Part shown: piece by piece, positions 11,761-22,350 of the stretch | How the letters are laid out: each line of letters starts with the position of its first letter | How positions within the stretch are numbered: position 1 is the first letter of the stretch | Source of the DNA: Norana najaformis | Lineage: Eukaryota; Annelida; Clitellata; Crassiclitellata; Hormogastridae | Direction of reading: 5' to 3' | Length of the DNA: 64,000 bases | Assembly (NCBI GenBank): GCA_964023275.1 | Contig: OZ029927.1 | Span: 9,037,720 to 9,101,719, forward strand | Program-made: the position numbers and the translations under genes | Notes under the pieces: generated by a model | Told to the model about the DNA's origin: nothing | Databases searched by the model: none | Seen by the model: only the letters and a program-made list of their open reading frames with translations

Positions 11761-13860
11761 GAGCAGCAGGCAAACAGAGTCTATGCGCAGAAGAAAAGCA
11801 AGCAAGCAGAAGGCTAGCAATCTATGTGCAGAAGAAAAGCAAGGAAGCAGCAGGCTAGCAAGGAAATCAGACTCTATACGCAGAGAAGCAAGCAAGCAGC
11901 AGGCTAGCGAGGAAATCAGAGTTTATGCGCAGAAGAAAAGCAAGCAAGTAAGCAGCAGGCTATCAAGGAAATCAGAGTCTATGTGCAGAAGAGAAGCAAG
12001 TAAGCTGCAGGCTAGCGAGGAAATCAGAGTCTATGCGCAGAAGAAAAGCAAGCAAGCAGCACGCTAGCAAGGAAATCAGAGTCTATGCGCAGAAGAAAAG
12101 CAAGTAAGCAGCAGGCTAGCGAGGAAATCAGAGTCTATGCGCAGAAGAAAAGCAAGCAAGCAGCAGGCTAGCGAGGAAATCAGAGTCTACGCGCAGAAGA
12201 AAAGCAAGTAAGCAGCAGACTAGCGAGGAAATCAGAGTCTATGCGCAGAAGAAAAGCAAGGAAATCAGAGTCTATACGCCGAAGAAAAGCAAGTAAGCAG
12301 CAGGCTAGCAAGGAAATCAGAGTCTATACGCAGAAGAAAAGCAAGCAAGCAGCAGGCTAGCAAGGAAATCAGAGTCTATGCGCAGAAGAAAAGCAAGCAA
12401 GCAGCAGGCTAGCAAGGAAATCAGAGTCTATGCGCGGAAGAAAAGCAAGCAAGTAAGCAGCAGGCTAGCAAGGAAATCAGAGTCTTTGTGCAGAAGAAAA
12501 GCAAGGAAATCAGAGTCTATATGCAGAAGAAAAGCAAGTAAGCAGCAGGCTAGCAAGGAAATCAGAGTCTATGCGCAGAAGAAAAGCAAGCAAGCAAGCA
12601 GCAGGCTAGCAAGGAAATCAGAGTCTATGCGCAGAAGAAAAGCAAGCAAGCAGCAGGCTAGCAAGGAAATCAGAGTCTACACACAGAACAAAAGCAAGTA
12701 AGCAGCAGGCTAGCAAGGAAATCAGAGTCTTTGTGCAGAAGAAAAGCAAGCAAGCAGCAGGCTAGTAATCTATGTTCAGAAGAAAAGTAAGCAAGCAAGC
12801 AGCAGGCTAGCGAGGAAATCAGAGTCTATGCGCAGAAGAAAAGCAAGTAAGCAGCAGGCTAGCGAGGAAAGCAGAGTCTATGCGCAGAAGAAAAGCAAGC
12901 AAGCAGCAGGCTAACAATCTATGCGCAGAAGAAAAGCAAGCAAGCAGCAGGCTAGCAAGGAAATCAGAGTCTACACGCAGAAGAAAAGCAAGCAAGCAGC
13001 AGGCTAGCAAGGAAATCAGAGTCTACACACAGAACAAAAGCAAGTAAGCAGCAGGCTAGCAAGGACATCAGAGTCTTTGTGCAGAAGAAAAGCAAGCAAG
13101 CAGCAGGCTAGTAATCTATGTTCAGAAGAAAAGTAAGCAAGCAAGCAGCAGGCTAGCGAGGAAATCAGAGTCTATGCGCAGAAGAAAAGCAAGTAAGCAG
13201 CAGGCTAGCGAGGAAAGCAGAGTCTATGCGCAGAAGAAAAGCAAGCAAGCAGCAGGCTAACAATCTATGTGCAGAAGAAAAGCAAGCAAGCAGCAGGCTA
13301 GCAAGGAAATCAGAGTCTACGCGCAGAACAAAAGCAAGTAAGCAGCAGGCTAGCAAGGACATCAGAGTCTTTGTGCAGAAGAAAAGCAAGCAAGCAGCAG
13401 GCTAGTAATCTATGTTCAGAAGAAAAGTAAGCAAGCAAGCAGCAGGCTAGTGAAGCAAGGAAATCGCAGTAAGCGAGGAAATCAGAGTCTATGCGCAGAA
13501 GATAAACAAGCAAGCAGCAGTTTAGCAAGGAAATCGGAGTCTATGCACAGAAGAAAAGCAAGTAAGCAGCAGGCTAGCGAGGAAATCAGAGTCTATGTGC
13601 AGAAGAGAAGCAAGTAAGCAGCAGGCTAGCGAGGAAATCAGAGTCTATGTGCAGAAGAAAAGCAAGTAAGTGCAGGCTAGCAAGGAAATCAGAGTCTATG
13701 CACAAAAGAAAAGCAAGCAAGTAGCAGGCTAGCAAGGAAATCAGAGTCTATGCGCAGAAGAAAAGCAAGTAAGCAGCAGGCTAGCAAGGAAATCAGAGTC
13801 TATGCACAGAAGAAAAGCAAGCAAGCAGAGGCTACCAATGAAATCACATAGCACAGATGA
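11761..13860. repeat. 52-bp AGCA-rich minisatellite, main array
   Basis: About forty units of near 52 bp containing GCGCAGAAGAAAAGCAAGCA, GCAGCAGGCTAGC and AAGGAAATCAGAGTCTATG. Length variants differ mainly by whole AGCA or AGTA tetramers. A higher-order block near 340 bp is repeated around 12675, 13025 and 13318. Long open frames on both strands arise from the repeat and are not genes. Confidence 0.95.
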
Positions 13861-14464
13861 AGAGCAAGAAATCAGTAGCAGAAGAAACAAGCAAGCACAT
13901 TAGCAATCAGTAGCAGATGAAGCATGCAGTTGAAGTAAGCACGTGCAGTTAAAGCAAGCAGTAGCACTTCAAGCAAGCAAGCTTGGGAAGGAATGAAGAT
14001 CTACACGATGCCTACCTTACAAGACCTGACTTCTTTCTCCATGTACAAACCAATCTAGATAGACATCAACATAACGCAAATGATTACACTTATGACAAAC
14101 AGCACACAGCATAGAGCTCATAATAAGACAGAGAAAGGAAGAAAGAGACAAAGAGATACACAGAGATAGACAGAGAGAGAGAGAGACTTTCAAACCAATC
14201 AGCCACTGTCTCATTAAAGTAAACAATTAAAAACTAATTCCGTGGAAATCGAAATTCCTGATATTCGGAGTCCTCCGTAATTTTACAAACATTCAGCGAA
14301 TACAATTTAACATGCGTAAAAGGATCCACTGAATGAAGTAAGGCAAAAACCAATCACCCACCGTCATTTTGAAGTAATTTTTTCTATATTTTTTGTCACA
14401 GAGGCCAGAAAATTGTTTCTAGTGTGGCGGCGCAAATGGAATTTCCTGAAAATCTACATCCTCC
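13861..14464. repeat. repeated composite module, copy 1
   Basis: Begins in AGCA/TTGAAGC-rich sequence, then GAATGAAGATCTACACGATG, AGATAGACATCAACATAACG, a GA-rich tract, and GTTTCTAGTGTGGCGGCGCA before the foldback at 14465. A close copy starts at 22350. Diverged or rearranged copies occupy about 14780-16375, 16600-17140, 18600-19305 and 19860-20210. Confidence 0.85.
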
Positions 14465-14620
14465 GCAAAAAATGGCGAGCGATGAAAGAATTCATAAAAA
14501 ATTAGAAGCTGGATTCCTAAAAACCATCTGCTATCTGGCGAATGCAATTTAACTACAATCATTAATGTAATCGCCAGATACCACGATTCATGTTTCTTTC
14601 ATCGCTCGCCATTTTGTGCG
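14465..14620. repeat. nested palindrome, copy 1
   Basis: The outer arms are GCAAAAAATGGCGAGCGATG and its extension, matched inverted by CATCGCTCGCCATTTTGTGC at the right end. An inner pair, TATCTGGCGAAT (about 14531) and ATCGCCAGATA (about 14573), nests inside. This is the shape of a small foldback transposon, although no target-site duplication was established. Confidence 0.85.
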
Positions 14621-15219
14621 AATTTTCTGACGAAACAGAGAGAGACAAAGAGTTGCATTGATGCCCATGAAGAAGAAGGAGAAGAAGAACAAGGATTGAA
14701 GAAGAATTAAGAAGAACGAGAATTAGAAGAACAAAAAGACGATGATGATGAAGAGTTGGAGAGGAATAACTATCTATGCTTACCGTAGCTGAGTTCGAGC
14801 GACTGTCCTGTGAGAAGAGGATGAGGAAGAGTGGCCACAACAAATGGAAACCCCAGTTGAAGATCATCACCCGACTTCTCCAGATGCAAACCAATCTAGA
14901 TAGACATCAACATAACGCAAATTTTTACACATTCATATATCCTCTTTCAATGACAAACAGTACAAAGACATAATTATGAGTAATGCTAACCTCAGCATAC
15001 AGCTCATAATAAAGCAGAGAAAGGAAGAAAGGAAGAAAGAGAGACAAAGAGATGGGGCCTAACAGATAAAAAATCAATTTTGTCAGTTTCCCGTGGAAAT
15101 CTAATTTTCTGATATTAAGAGTCCTCCATAACTTTACAAACGAGGTGCTCAATTTCTAAAAAATCTACTGACATTTATCGAATACAATTTAACATGCGTA
15201 AAAGGATGACCTTGCTTCG
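14621..15219. repeat. composite module continuation
   Basis: A GAAGAA-rich tract is followed by the module core with CTTACCGTAGCTGAGTTC and GAAGAGGATGAGGAAGAGTG. The core is repeated near 16816, 18740, 19869 and 23340. Then come TCCATAACTTTACAAACGAG and AATACAATTTAACATGCGTA. The open frame in the core drifts between copies and is not conserved as protein. Confidence 0.75.
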
Positions 15220-16020
15220 GACTTAGTTTATTTCGGCTCTCTTCTGTCTACTGTTGTCCGTCCGTCTACTTTCGACGGAAGACAAGCAAGCAAGCAAGCA
15301 GGCTAGAAAAGAAAGTAGAGGAAGACGAAGAGAGCTAAGTCCCAAGGTCATCGACACCGTCGGTGTCGAGTCTAGCGCAGAAGAAAAGCAAGCAGGCTAG
15401 CAAGGAAATCTGAGTCTAGCGCAGAAGAAAAGCAAGCACGCAAGCAGGCTAGCTAGATAATCAGAGTCTAGCACGTAAGAAAAGCAAGCAAGCAAGCAGT
15501 CTAGCAAGGATATCAAGAGTCAGGAAATCAGAGTCTAGCGCAGAAGAAAAGCAAGCAAGGAAAGCGCAGAAGAAAAGCAAGCAAGGAAATCAGAGTCAGA
15601 AGCAGAAGAAAAGCAAGCAAGCAAGGAAATCAGAGTCTAGGGCAGAAGAAAAGCAAGCAGGCTAGCAAGGAAATCTGAGTCTAGCGCAGAAGAAAAGCAA
15701 GCACGCAAGCAGGCTAGCTAGATAATCAGAGTCTAGCACGTAAGAAAAGCAAGCAAGCAAGCAGGCTAGCAAGGATATCAAGAGTCAGGAAATCAGAGTC
15801 TAGCGCAGAAGAAAAGCAAGCAAGGAAAGCGCAGAAGAAAAGCAAGGAAATCAGAGTCAGAAGCAGAAGAAAAGCAAGCAAGCAAGGAAATCAGAGCCTA
15901 GGGCAGAAGAAAAGCAAGCAAGCAAGCAGGCTAGCAAGGAAATCAGTCTTGTGCAGAAGAAAAGCAAGCAAGCAAGGAAATCAGAGAAAGCAAGCAAGCA
16001 GGCTAGCAAGGAAGGAAGAA
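15220..16020. repeat. foldback end plus AGCA minisatellite variant array
   Basis: Starts with GACTTAGTTTATTTCGGC, the foldback terminal motif, then an inverted pair TCGACACC/GGTGTCGA near 15353. The rest is AGCA-rich units with GAAATCAGAGTCTAGCGCAG. Two blocks of about 270 bp (15390-15640 and 15660-15890) are near duplicates. Confidence 0.85.
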
Positions 16021-16375
16021 AGGAAGAAAGATAGACAAAGAGTTGGGGCCTAACAGATAAAAAATCAATTGTTATCAATTTCGCCGTGGAAATCTAATTT
16101 TCTGATATTCAGAGTCCTCCATAATTTTACAAACAAAATGCTCAATTTCTAAAAAATCTACAGACATTTAGCGAAAGCAATTTAACATGCGTTAAAGGAT
16201 CCACTGAATGAAGGATATTTGACATCGGCTCAAACAATACGCGAAAACCAATCGCCCACCGTCATTTTGAAGTAATTTTTGAATTACAAGTTTTTTTGTC
16301 ACTGGGCCCAGAAAATAATAAACTGTTTCTAGTGTGGCCGTGCAAATGGAATTTCCTGAAAATTTCATTCCTTCG
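16021..16375. repeat. composite module, second left part
   Basis: Repeats the block with ACAATCGCCCACCGTCATTT-like sequence, TTTTTGTCACTGGGCCCAGA and AATGGAATTTCCTGAAAAT that precedes each nested palindrome. Confidence 0.7.
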
Positions 16376-16564
16376 TACAAAATGGCGAGCGATGAAAAAA
16401 TCCTTAAAACATTAGAAGCTGGACTGCTAAGAAAAAATCACCTGCCATCTAGGAATGCAATTTAACTAGCACTATTGTATTCGCTAGATGACAGAACATC
16501 ATTTATCAATCCAGCTTCGCATGTATATATATTAATGATTCTTTCATCGCCCGTCATTTTGTGT
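16376..16564. repeat. nested palindrome, copy 2
   Basis: Left arm ACAAAATGGCGAGCGATGAA, right arm TTCATCGCCCGTCATTTTGT, with diverged inner arms. Longer than copy 1 because of an AT-rich insertion in the loop. Confidence 0.8.
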
Positions 16565-17140
16565 GAATTTATTGAGGTATCGGAGAGTGAGTGAGCGAGC
16601 GAGCGAGCGAGCGAACTACATTGATGCCTATGAAGAAAAAGAAGCAGAAGAAGAACATGAACAAGGATTGAAGAAGAATTAAGAATTACAAGGAAAACAA
16701 CAAGAACTAGAGCAGGTAGAAAAACAAGAAGAACTAGAAGCAGAAGAAGCAGAAGGAAAAGAAAAAGAAGACGATTAAGAGAAGTTAGGGAGGAATGAAG
16801 ATCTGCTATGGTAAGTGACGCTTACCGCAGCTGAGTTCTGGCGACTGTCCTGTCAGAAGAGGAGGAGGAACAGTAGCCACAAAAAATGGAAACTCCAGCT
16901 GAAGGTCATCACCCGACTTCACTGCAGCAGTGACAATGTCAGCTGCCTCGTCTTGCCTTCAGACAGGAAGAAGTGTACGTGACCGGAAACGAGTTGATGA
17001 CGTCATCAAGCGAACGAGCTCCACGAGCATGACTCTACAGGTACAAATCAAACGTAATTAGACAGACAGGTAGACAGACTGGCAGACAGACAGACACATA
17101 TTTCACTGACTGACTCACTAACTCAATGACCGACTGACGT
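16565..17140. repeat. composite module with GACA microsatellite
   Basis: GAGC tetramers, a GAAGAA-rich tract and CTTACCGCAGCTGAGTTCTG, then a segment with GTGACCGGAAACGAGTTGAT and a GACAGACAGGCAGACA tract. The whole right part recurs at 19860-20210. Confidence 0.78.
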
Positions 17141-18440
17141 AAGTTAATCCTTTTAACTTAATCGTACTTAATCATACGTTTCTTTCGTTTATTTCTTACG
17201 ACGTTACATCAGAAATAAACGAAAACAACGTATGAAATTCTGACTTTCACAGAATACGCATCAGTGTATCAGTTGTATATAGTTCCACAAGTCTGCACAG
17301 TGGATGATTTTGCTTTCAAACTGTTGAACAGCCATATGCTTTCATCACTTTGTTAGCTTCTAGACCTGCACTGAATGATTTGCGACATGGCAAAAAAAGC
17401 TTATTCAGATGATTCAGTGGAAAGTATCCAGGCATTAAATTGGCATTTGCATCACATCTAGTCTTTTTAATCTGCAACATTTTGAGTCAATTCCACTCAA
17501 TTCTGAAAGGGCATGATGACACTACAGCACAGATAATCTGCAGTAGAAGTTCGCATATACGATAAAACCAGGAACTTCATTGACGTGGTTCTGTTAGTTA
17601 AGAGCAAAACCCCAACATGCAATTTGCACCACAATTAGTCCTTGTTGTGATGAATTCATGTACCAGATTTCAACTATGTCACTTACTGTCAAAAGTTCAC
17701 AAATATGATAAATTTTTATCAGTAAAAGTTTGCAAATATGATAAATTTTTATCAGTAAAAGTTTGCAAATATGATAAATTCACAAACTTCACTGACATGG
17801 TTCTGGGGGTTATGAACCAGACGCCACATGCAACTGCACCACAAATAGACCTTGTTATGATGAATTCATGTACCAAATTTCAACTACAGCGTGTATGTCA
17901 TTTACTGTCAACATTGACATTTTAGTGTAACGAAATACCCTAAAACGGGCTAGCGTGGACTACAAAATGCACCAACATCTACTGAACTTATTCAACAACT
18001 CTTTACATAGATCAGTACTCATATGGCATAGACTCATGCCATATTTTTTAAAAATATTTATTTATCATCACCATCTTGGCTGGTAGCACACCAAACAACT
18101 GTGATAATTAGCTTTTGTTTGCCTTTCCATATCTTGAAAGGGTGGGAGATACCTTGATGATAATTGTATTTTACAATCAGCACAAGAAATTGCAAATTTC
18201 AGCTTCTATCTTTATTACTTCCAGATTTATAGCATGTCAAAGTTTGCCAATCATTCAATTTTTTGCAAAGTCACGAAACAGCAAAAAAGTTTAAAATTCT
18301 GTAATTACAACATTTTTTGAGATAATCAAGTAAAATCTTCAGAAATTCCTTACATCTGTTAGTAGAACATGTGTGCCAAATTTCATGAAAATCCAAGATA
18401 GTGTGGTGTACAATCACCTTAATATTGGTTGATTTGACAT
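17141..18440. repeat. AT-rich stretch with tandem duplication at 17535-17915
   Basis: A unit of about 200 bp with TTGCACCACAATTAGTCCTT and GATGAATTCATGTACCA occurs twice, with a partial third to the left. Between them a 33-bp unit (AAAAGTTTGCAAATATGATA plus a T-rich half) is tandemly repeated about three times (17690-17785). No gene is supported in the remainder. Confidence 0.7.
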
Positions 18441-18716
18441 GGAATGACCCAGCAAGCATTTGAAGCAAGCAGCAGCAGATGAAGCAAGCAACTGCAGTTG
18501 AGGCAAGCAGTTCCAGTCAAGCAGTTGCACCTGCCATTAAATCAAGCAATTGCACCTGAAACAAGCAGTTCAAGCAAGCAGTTGCAGTTCAAGCAAGCAC
18601 TTGAAACGAGCAGTAGCACTTAAAGCAAACAGTTGAAGCAAGCAGTTGTAGTTGAAGCAAGCAGTTGAAGCAAGCAGTTGAAGCAAGCAAGCAGCAGTTC
18701 AGGCAAGCAAGTTTGG
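18441..18716. repeat. AGCAAGCAGTTG-rich minisatellite
   Basis: Irregular repeats of AAGCAAGCAGTTG and GCAGTTGAAG, the short-unit relative of the 52-bp array. It leads into another copy of the composite module. Confidence 0.85.
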
Positions 18717-19305
18717 AGAGGAATGAAGATCTACACGATGCTTACCTTAGATGAGTTTTGGCAACCGTTCTGTCGGAAGAGGATAGGAACAGTAGCCACA
18801 ACAAATGGAAACTCATCACCCGACTGCTTTCTCCAGACTCAAACCAAGCTAGATAGGCATCAACATAACGCAAATTATTACACATTCATATAGCCCCTTT
18901 CAATGGCAAACAGCACAAAGACATTGAGCAGTCCTTGCTCTCAGCATATAGCTCATAATAAGACAGAGAAAGGAACAAAGAGAGACAAAGATCAGTTTCG
19001 CCGTGGAATTTTCTTATATACAGAGTCTTCCATAATTTTACAAACGAGATGAATTTATAAAAAATCTACCGACATTTAGCGAATACAATTTAACATGCGT
19101 AAAAGGATCCACTGAATGAAGATTTCACATCGATCGGTTATTCTGTACTTAAGGCTCAAATATTAAGTGAAAACCAACCGCCCACTGTCAGTTTGAAGTA
19201 ATATTTGTATTAAAAATGTTTTGTCACTGGGGCCAAACAGATAAAATAATAAATTGTTACTAGTGTGGCCGTGGAAATCGAATTTCCTGAAAACCTGCTT
19301 TCTCC
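18717..19305. repeat. composite module, further copy
   Basis: Same order of blocks as at 13.99-14.46 kb: GAATGAAGATCTACACGATG, CATCAACATAACGCAAATTA, AATACAATTTAACATGCGTA, GTTACTAGTGTGGCCGTGGA. Confidence 0.78.
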
Positions 19306-19494
19306 GTACAAAATGGCCAGCGATGAAAGAATTCATAAATGCACTGAAAACTGGATTGCTAAAAATAATCAGCTGCCATCTGGCGAATGCAATTTAACTA
19401 GCAGCATTAATATATTCACTAGATGGCAGAAGATGATTTATCAAGCCAGTTTCTTATAAATGTTAATAATTTTTTCATTGCTCGCCATTTTGTG
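19306..19494. repeat. nested palindrome, copy 3
   Basis: Left arm TACAAAATGGCCAGCGATGA, right arm TTTTCATTGCTCGCCATTTT. The inner arm CATCTGGCGAATGC pairs imperfectly with TTCACTAGATGGCAG. Confidence 0.78.
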
Positions 19495-19569
19495 GTAATT
19501 TATTGAGGTGTCAGAATTCAGAAGACAGCTAACAGCATTGAACAAAAAGAAAAACAAAAAAGTAGAAAT

Positions 19570-19800
19570 AGAAGATGCATCTATGTATGTATGTATGTAT
19601 GTATGAATGTGTGTATGCATGTATCACTAAATTTGTAGAGCGCCTTTTAAGTAACTCACAAAGGCGCTGCAGCACGGCTACCTAACGGTCTCTAAATAGG
19701 AACGTCTTGAGATGGGCAGAAAATGTTTCTTGAACTGTTGAACAGGCAAGGGATCGAATGTCTGGAGGAAAAGTGTTCCAGAGAGACGGCCCTACAGTGG
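19570..19800 (-). mobile_element. LINE 3' fragment (C-terminal coding end and ACAT-rich tail)
   Basis: On the minus strand a frame reads GPSLWNTFPPDIRSL followed by AHLKTFLFR and a stop, the typical C-terminal end of CR1/L2-like reverse transcriptase proteins. The 3' untranslated part has AGCGCC on both sides of GTGAGTTACTTAAAAGGCGC, then an (ACAT)n tail (about 19575-19615 on the plus strand as TATG repeats). Confidence 0.72.
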
Positions 19801-19859
19801 AGATGATTATGATGATGGTGAAGAGTTCTGAAGAAGAAGAGTTCTGAAGATCTACGGTA

Positions 19860-20210
19860 AGTGACGCTTACCGCAGCTGAGTTCTGGCGACTGTCCTGTC
19901 AGAAGAGGATGAGGAACAGTAGCCACAACAAATGGAAACTCTAGCTGAAGGTCATCACCCGACTTCACCACAGCAGTGACAACGTCAGTTGCCTCGTCTT
20001 GCCTTCAGACAGGAAGAAGTGTACGTGACCGGAAATGAGTTAATGACGTCATCAAGCGAACTGGAGCTCCACGAGCATGACTCTGCAGGAAAGAATCGAA
20101 CGTAATTAGATAGATAGACAGACAGACAGGCAAACAGACAGGCAGACAGACAAGACAGACAGATTTCACTGTCTCACTCACTAACTCAGTGACCGACTGA
20201 CTCATGCACT
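19860..20210. repeat. composite module with GACA microsatellite, second copy
   Basis: Near repeat of 16800-17140: CTTACCGCAGCTGAGTTCTG, GTGACCGGAAATGAGTTAAT, and the GACAGACAGGCA tract at 20100-20160. Confidence 0.8.
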
Positions 20211-21012
20211 CATCACTTACTCATCACTGAGACTTGTATAAACAACAGAGTGAGTGCCTCGAATCCTTAACGCCAAAGTCTCATACTGGCATCACTGCCC
20301 ACTTATCAAACCGATGCCAGGTTCCGACGTCGGTCACGGTCCGCAGGTTTCGCTCGGGTGGTTTGCATGTGGCTCTGCTTGTTCTGGGAATCCATAGGAT
20401 ACAAAGCTACGTCACGCCTGACCTCGTTTACGCGTAGTGCCATCTATCTAACTTTGCTCCTAACAGGACAACGATTCTTCTGTTCCTGTTCTTGTCTCTC
20501 AACCCCTCTCCATTTTCTTTAATTCCAATAATTTCTTCTTTTCTTCGCTTTTCTTCATTTTCTTCCTCTCTTTTGTTTGCTCTCTAATTCGATGTTCATT
20601 ATTTTCAACTCTTCTTTTCTTATTTTTTCTTCCTATTCTCATCTCTTCCTCTTCTTTCTTTGTTTATTAGATTACATCTCTTCATTCCCATCATTTTGTC
20701 TTCACCTTTTCAATGACTATTTTAAAATCAGATAAAGGATTGCTTAGACTCACTAGCATCTTCCAGGTTCGTCCTTTACTGATGTCAGCTCCTCAGTCAG
20801 CGTTTCTTCTTGTCACCGTTTCTACTTCTCATCTATTTCATGCTGAGGATGTTGCATGTGATGCTCGCGCTGCTGAAGCTATATCTATAAAAAACACCAA
20901 ACATCTCAAGAAATTGTAATCCCAGGTGAATTAAGCAGCCTAGAGATAACAGCACTAGTTTTACATGCTTAAGGATAGATTCTGCGTTCTGAGGATACAG
21001 CATGGCAAACAC
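20211..21012. other. no gene recognised; CT/T-rich 20455-20700
   Basis: Short open frames at 20234-20437 and 20713-20919 show no family features. The middle is pyrimidine-rich low complexity. Confidence 0.45.
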
Positions 21013-21065
21013 AGTGAAGTTAAGCAATGTCAAGCATGGTTAGCACTTGGAAGGGAGAAGATCCA
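21013..21065 (+). repeat. 5S rRNA-derived fragment (possible SINE3 relic)
   Basis: GAAGTTAAGCAATGTCAAGC followed by ATGGTTAGCACTTGGAAGGG and AGAAGATC matches the order of the 5S rRNA internal promoter region (AGTTAAGCAACGTC, GGTTAGTACTTGGATGGGAG) with several changes. The 5' half of 5S is not recognisable, so this is a relic rather than a functional gene. Confidence 0.55.
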
Positions 21066-21124
21066 TTGCAGAACAAGCCACCTATGCCAATCAACCACCA
21101 TCCCCTGGAGTCGGTATAAGGGAA

Positions 21125-21295
21125 AGGATTCAGTTTAGTTTTTATTATTTATGCATTTACTGAGCAGCGCCATCTAATGATTAAAATAAATTGATTGGGC
21201 TGAGCAATTGTGAGTGAAGGACTTGCTCAAGGACCTTACAGCTTTAAAAGGAAAACTTGCCTCTTCAGTTTAGATCAAACGATGGTCTCGGTGTG
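21125..21295 (-). mobile_element. SINE with V-like core, minus copy
   Basis: On the minus strand: GGTCCTTGAGCAAGTCCTTC, ACTCACAATTGCTCAGCCCA, then TCATTAGATGGCGCTGCTCA. The GAGCAAG and AATTGCTC spacing resembles the conserved core of V-type SINEs. The same core is present on the plus strand at 24105-24185. Confidence 0.6.
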
Positions 21296-21329
21296 AGTTG
21301 CACCAATTGTCCGACTTATCTTACGAATT

Positions 21330-21395
21330 CGCCAACTCTTGGTGAACTCTTGCAATATCTGCGCAGGTCTTTCACTCAAAACTGAAAACTATTAC
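21330..21395 (+). mobile_element. short LINE family 1 fragment
   Basis: GCGCAGGTCTTTCACTCAAA and ACTGAAAAC match the coding end of the LINE at 53006-54238 ([11 protein letters not shown] region). Too short for more detail. Confidence 0.5.
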
Positions 21396-21529
21396 TCAAT
21401 ACCAGTACAAATTCAAAGGCGCTGCCCCCTTGCGCCCAAACTACAGATCGACGTACAAGTTTACGCGTTTCAAGCAGTCGTACCTTGCATAACTGAAGAG
21501 TTCTGGAACGAGGAGGAGCGCTCAAACCA

Positions 21530-21824
21530 AACGGCCAGCGCACCACATGTCTGTTTTCAAACGATTTGCTTGTCGTAGACGATGCTTGAGTGTAGTCAGC
21601 AAACCGTGACCGTTTTAACAAGTGTGAAGTGAAACGAAAGAGCGTTCAAACCAATCGACCAGCTAACTACATGCCTGTTTTAAAACGACTTGTATACTGT
21701 AGAATGGTCATGCGTGGTCAACGAACCGTGACCGTGTGTAAAAGATGTGGAGTGGACAGAAGGAGTGCTCAGTCCAATCGGCCAGAGTGGCACAAGACTG
21801 TTTTCAAACGATTTGCATATGACA
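21530..21824. repeat. 137-bp repeat, two to three diverged units
   Basis: Units with TAGTCAGCAAACCGTGACCG and GGTCAACGAACCGTGACCGT, each preceded by TGTTTTCAAACGATTTGC-like sequence. The spacing here is about 122 bp, shorter than the 137 bp at 30.4 kb. Confidence 0.8.
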
Positions 21825-22140
21825 GACTTAGTTTATTTCGGCCCTCTCTCTTTCTCCCCTCCCTCTCTCTTTCTCCCTCCCTCTCTCTCTCTCCCTTTCT
21901 CCGGCCTTGCAACTTCCAAGGCCGAAGAAAGGGAGAAAGAGAGAGAGAGGGAGGAAGAGAGAGAGAGGGAGAAAGAGAGAGAGAGGGAGAAAGACAGAGA
22001 GAGGGAGAAAGAGAGAGAGAGAGGGAGAAAGAGAGAGAGGGAGAAAGAGAGAGAGGGAGAAAGAGAGAGAGAGGGAGAAAGAGAGAGAGGGAGAAAGAGA
22101 GAGAGGGAGAAAGAGAGAGAGAGCCGAAATAAACTAAGTC
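21825..22140. repeat. GA/CT foldback element with perfect 18-bp inverted ends
   Basis: The left end GACTTAGTTTATTTCGGC (21825-21842) is the exact reverse complement of the right end GCCGAAATAAACTAAGTC (22123-22140). Between them lie a CT-rich arm to about 21900, a centre GGCCTTGCAACTTCCAAGGC, and a longer GA-rich arm of GAGAAAGAGAGAGAGG units. Long open frames on both strands (Ser/Leu and Arg/Glu-Lys repeats) come from the arms and are not genes. Confidence 0.92.
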
Positions 22141-22350
22141 TTTCAAGGTCATCGCCACCGTCGAAAGTAGACGAAGAATTAGACCGAAAAGGGACAACAG
22201 TAGACAGAAACAGATTAAGAAACAGAGTAAGCAGCAGGCAAATCAGAGTCTATGCGCAGAAGAAAAAGCAAGTAAGCAGCAGGCTAGCAAGGAAATCAGA
22301 GTCTATGCACAGAAGAAAAGCAAGCAAGCAGAGGCTACCAATGAAATCAC
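22141..22350. repeat. 52-bp minisatellite, short array
   Basis: TTTCAAGGTCATCGCCACCG and GTCGAAAGTAGACGAAGAAT, then two to three AGCA-type units. It reproduces the junction seen at 11690-11780, so foldback and minisatellite travelled together. Confidence 0.85.

Noticed and set aside
11482..13528. Open frames up to 137 codons rich in Leu/Phe/Ala or Lys/Ser/Gln
   Set aside because: Produced by the CT/GA foldback and the 52-bp minisatellite; the unit length is not a multiple of three and the frames shift between units.
11761..13860. CRISPR-like regular repeats
   Set aside because: Units are contiguous without unique spacers and the DNA is eukaryotic; this is a minisatellite.
14562..14973. Open frames on both strands in the composite module (also at 18678 and 23213-23534)
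   Set aside because: The plus frame recurs because the DNA is repeated, but frame and length are not kept between copies (MLTVAEFERLSC versus MLTLDEFWQPFC, then a frame change), so no protein constraint is visible.
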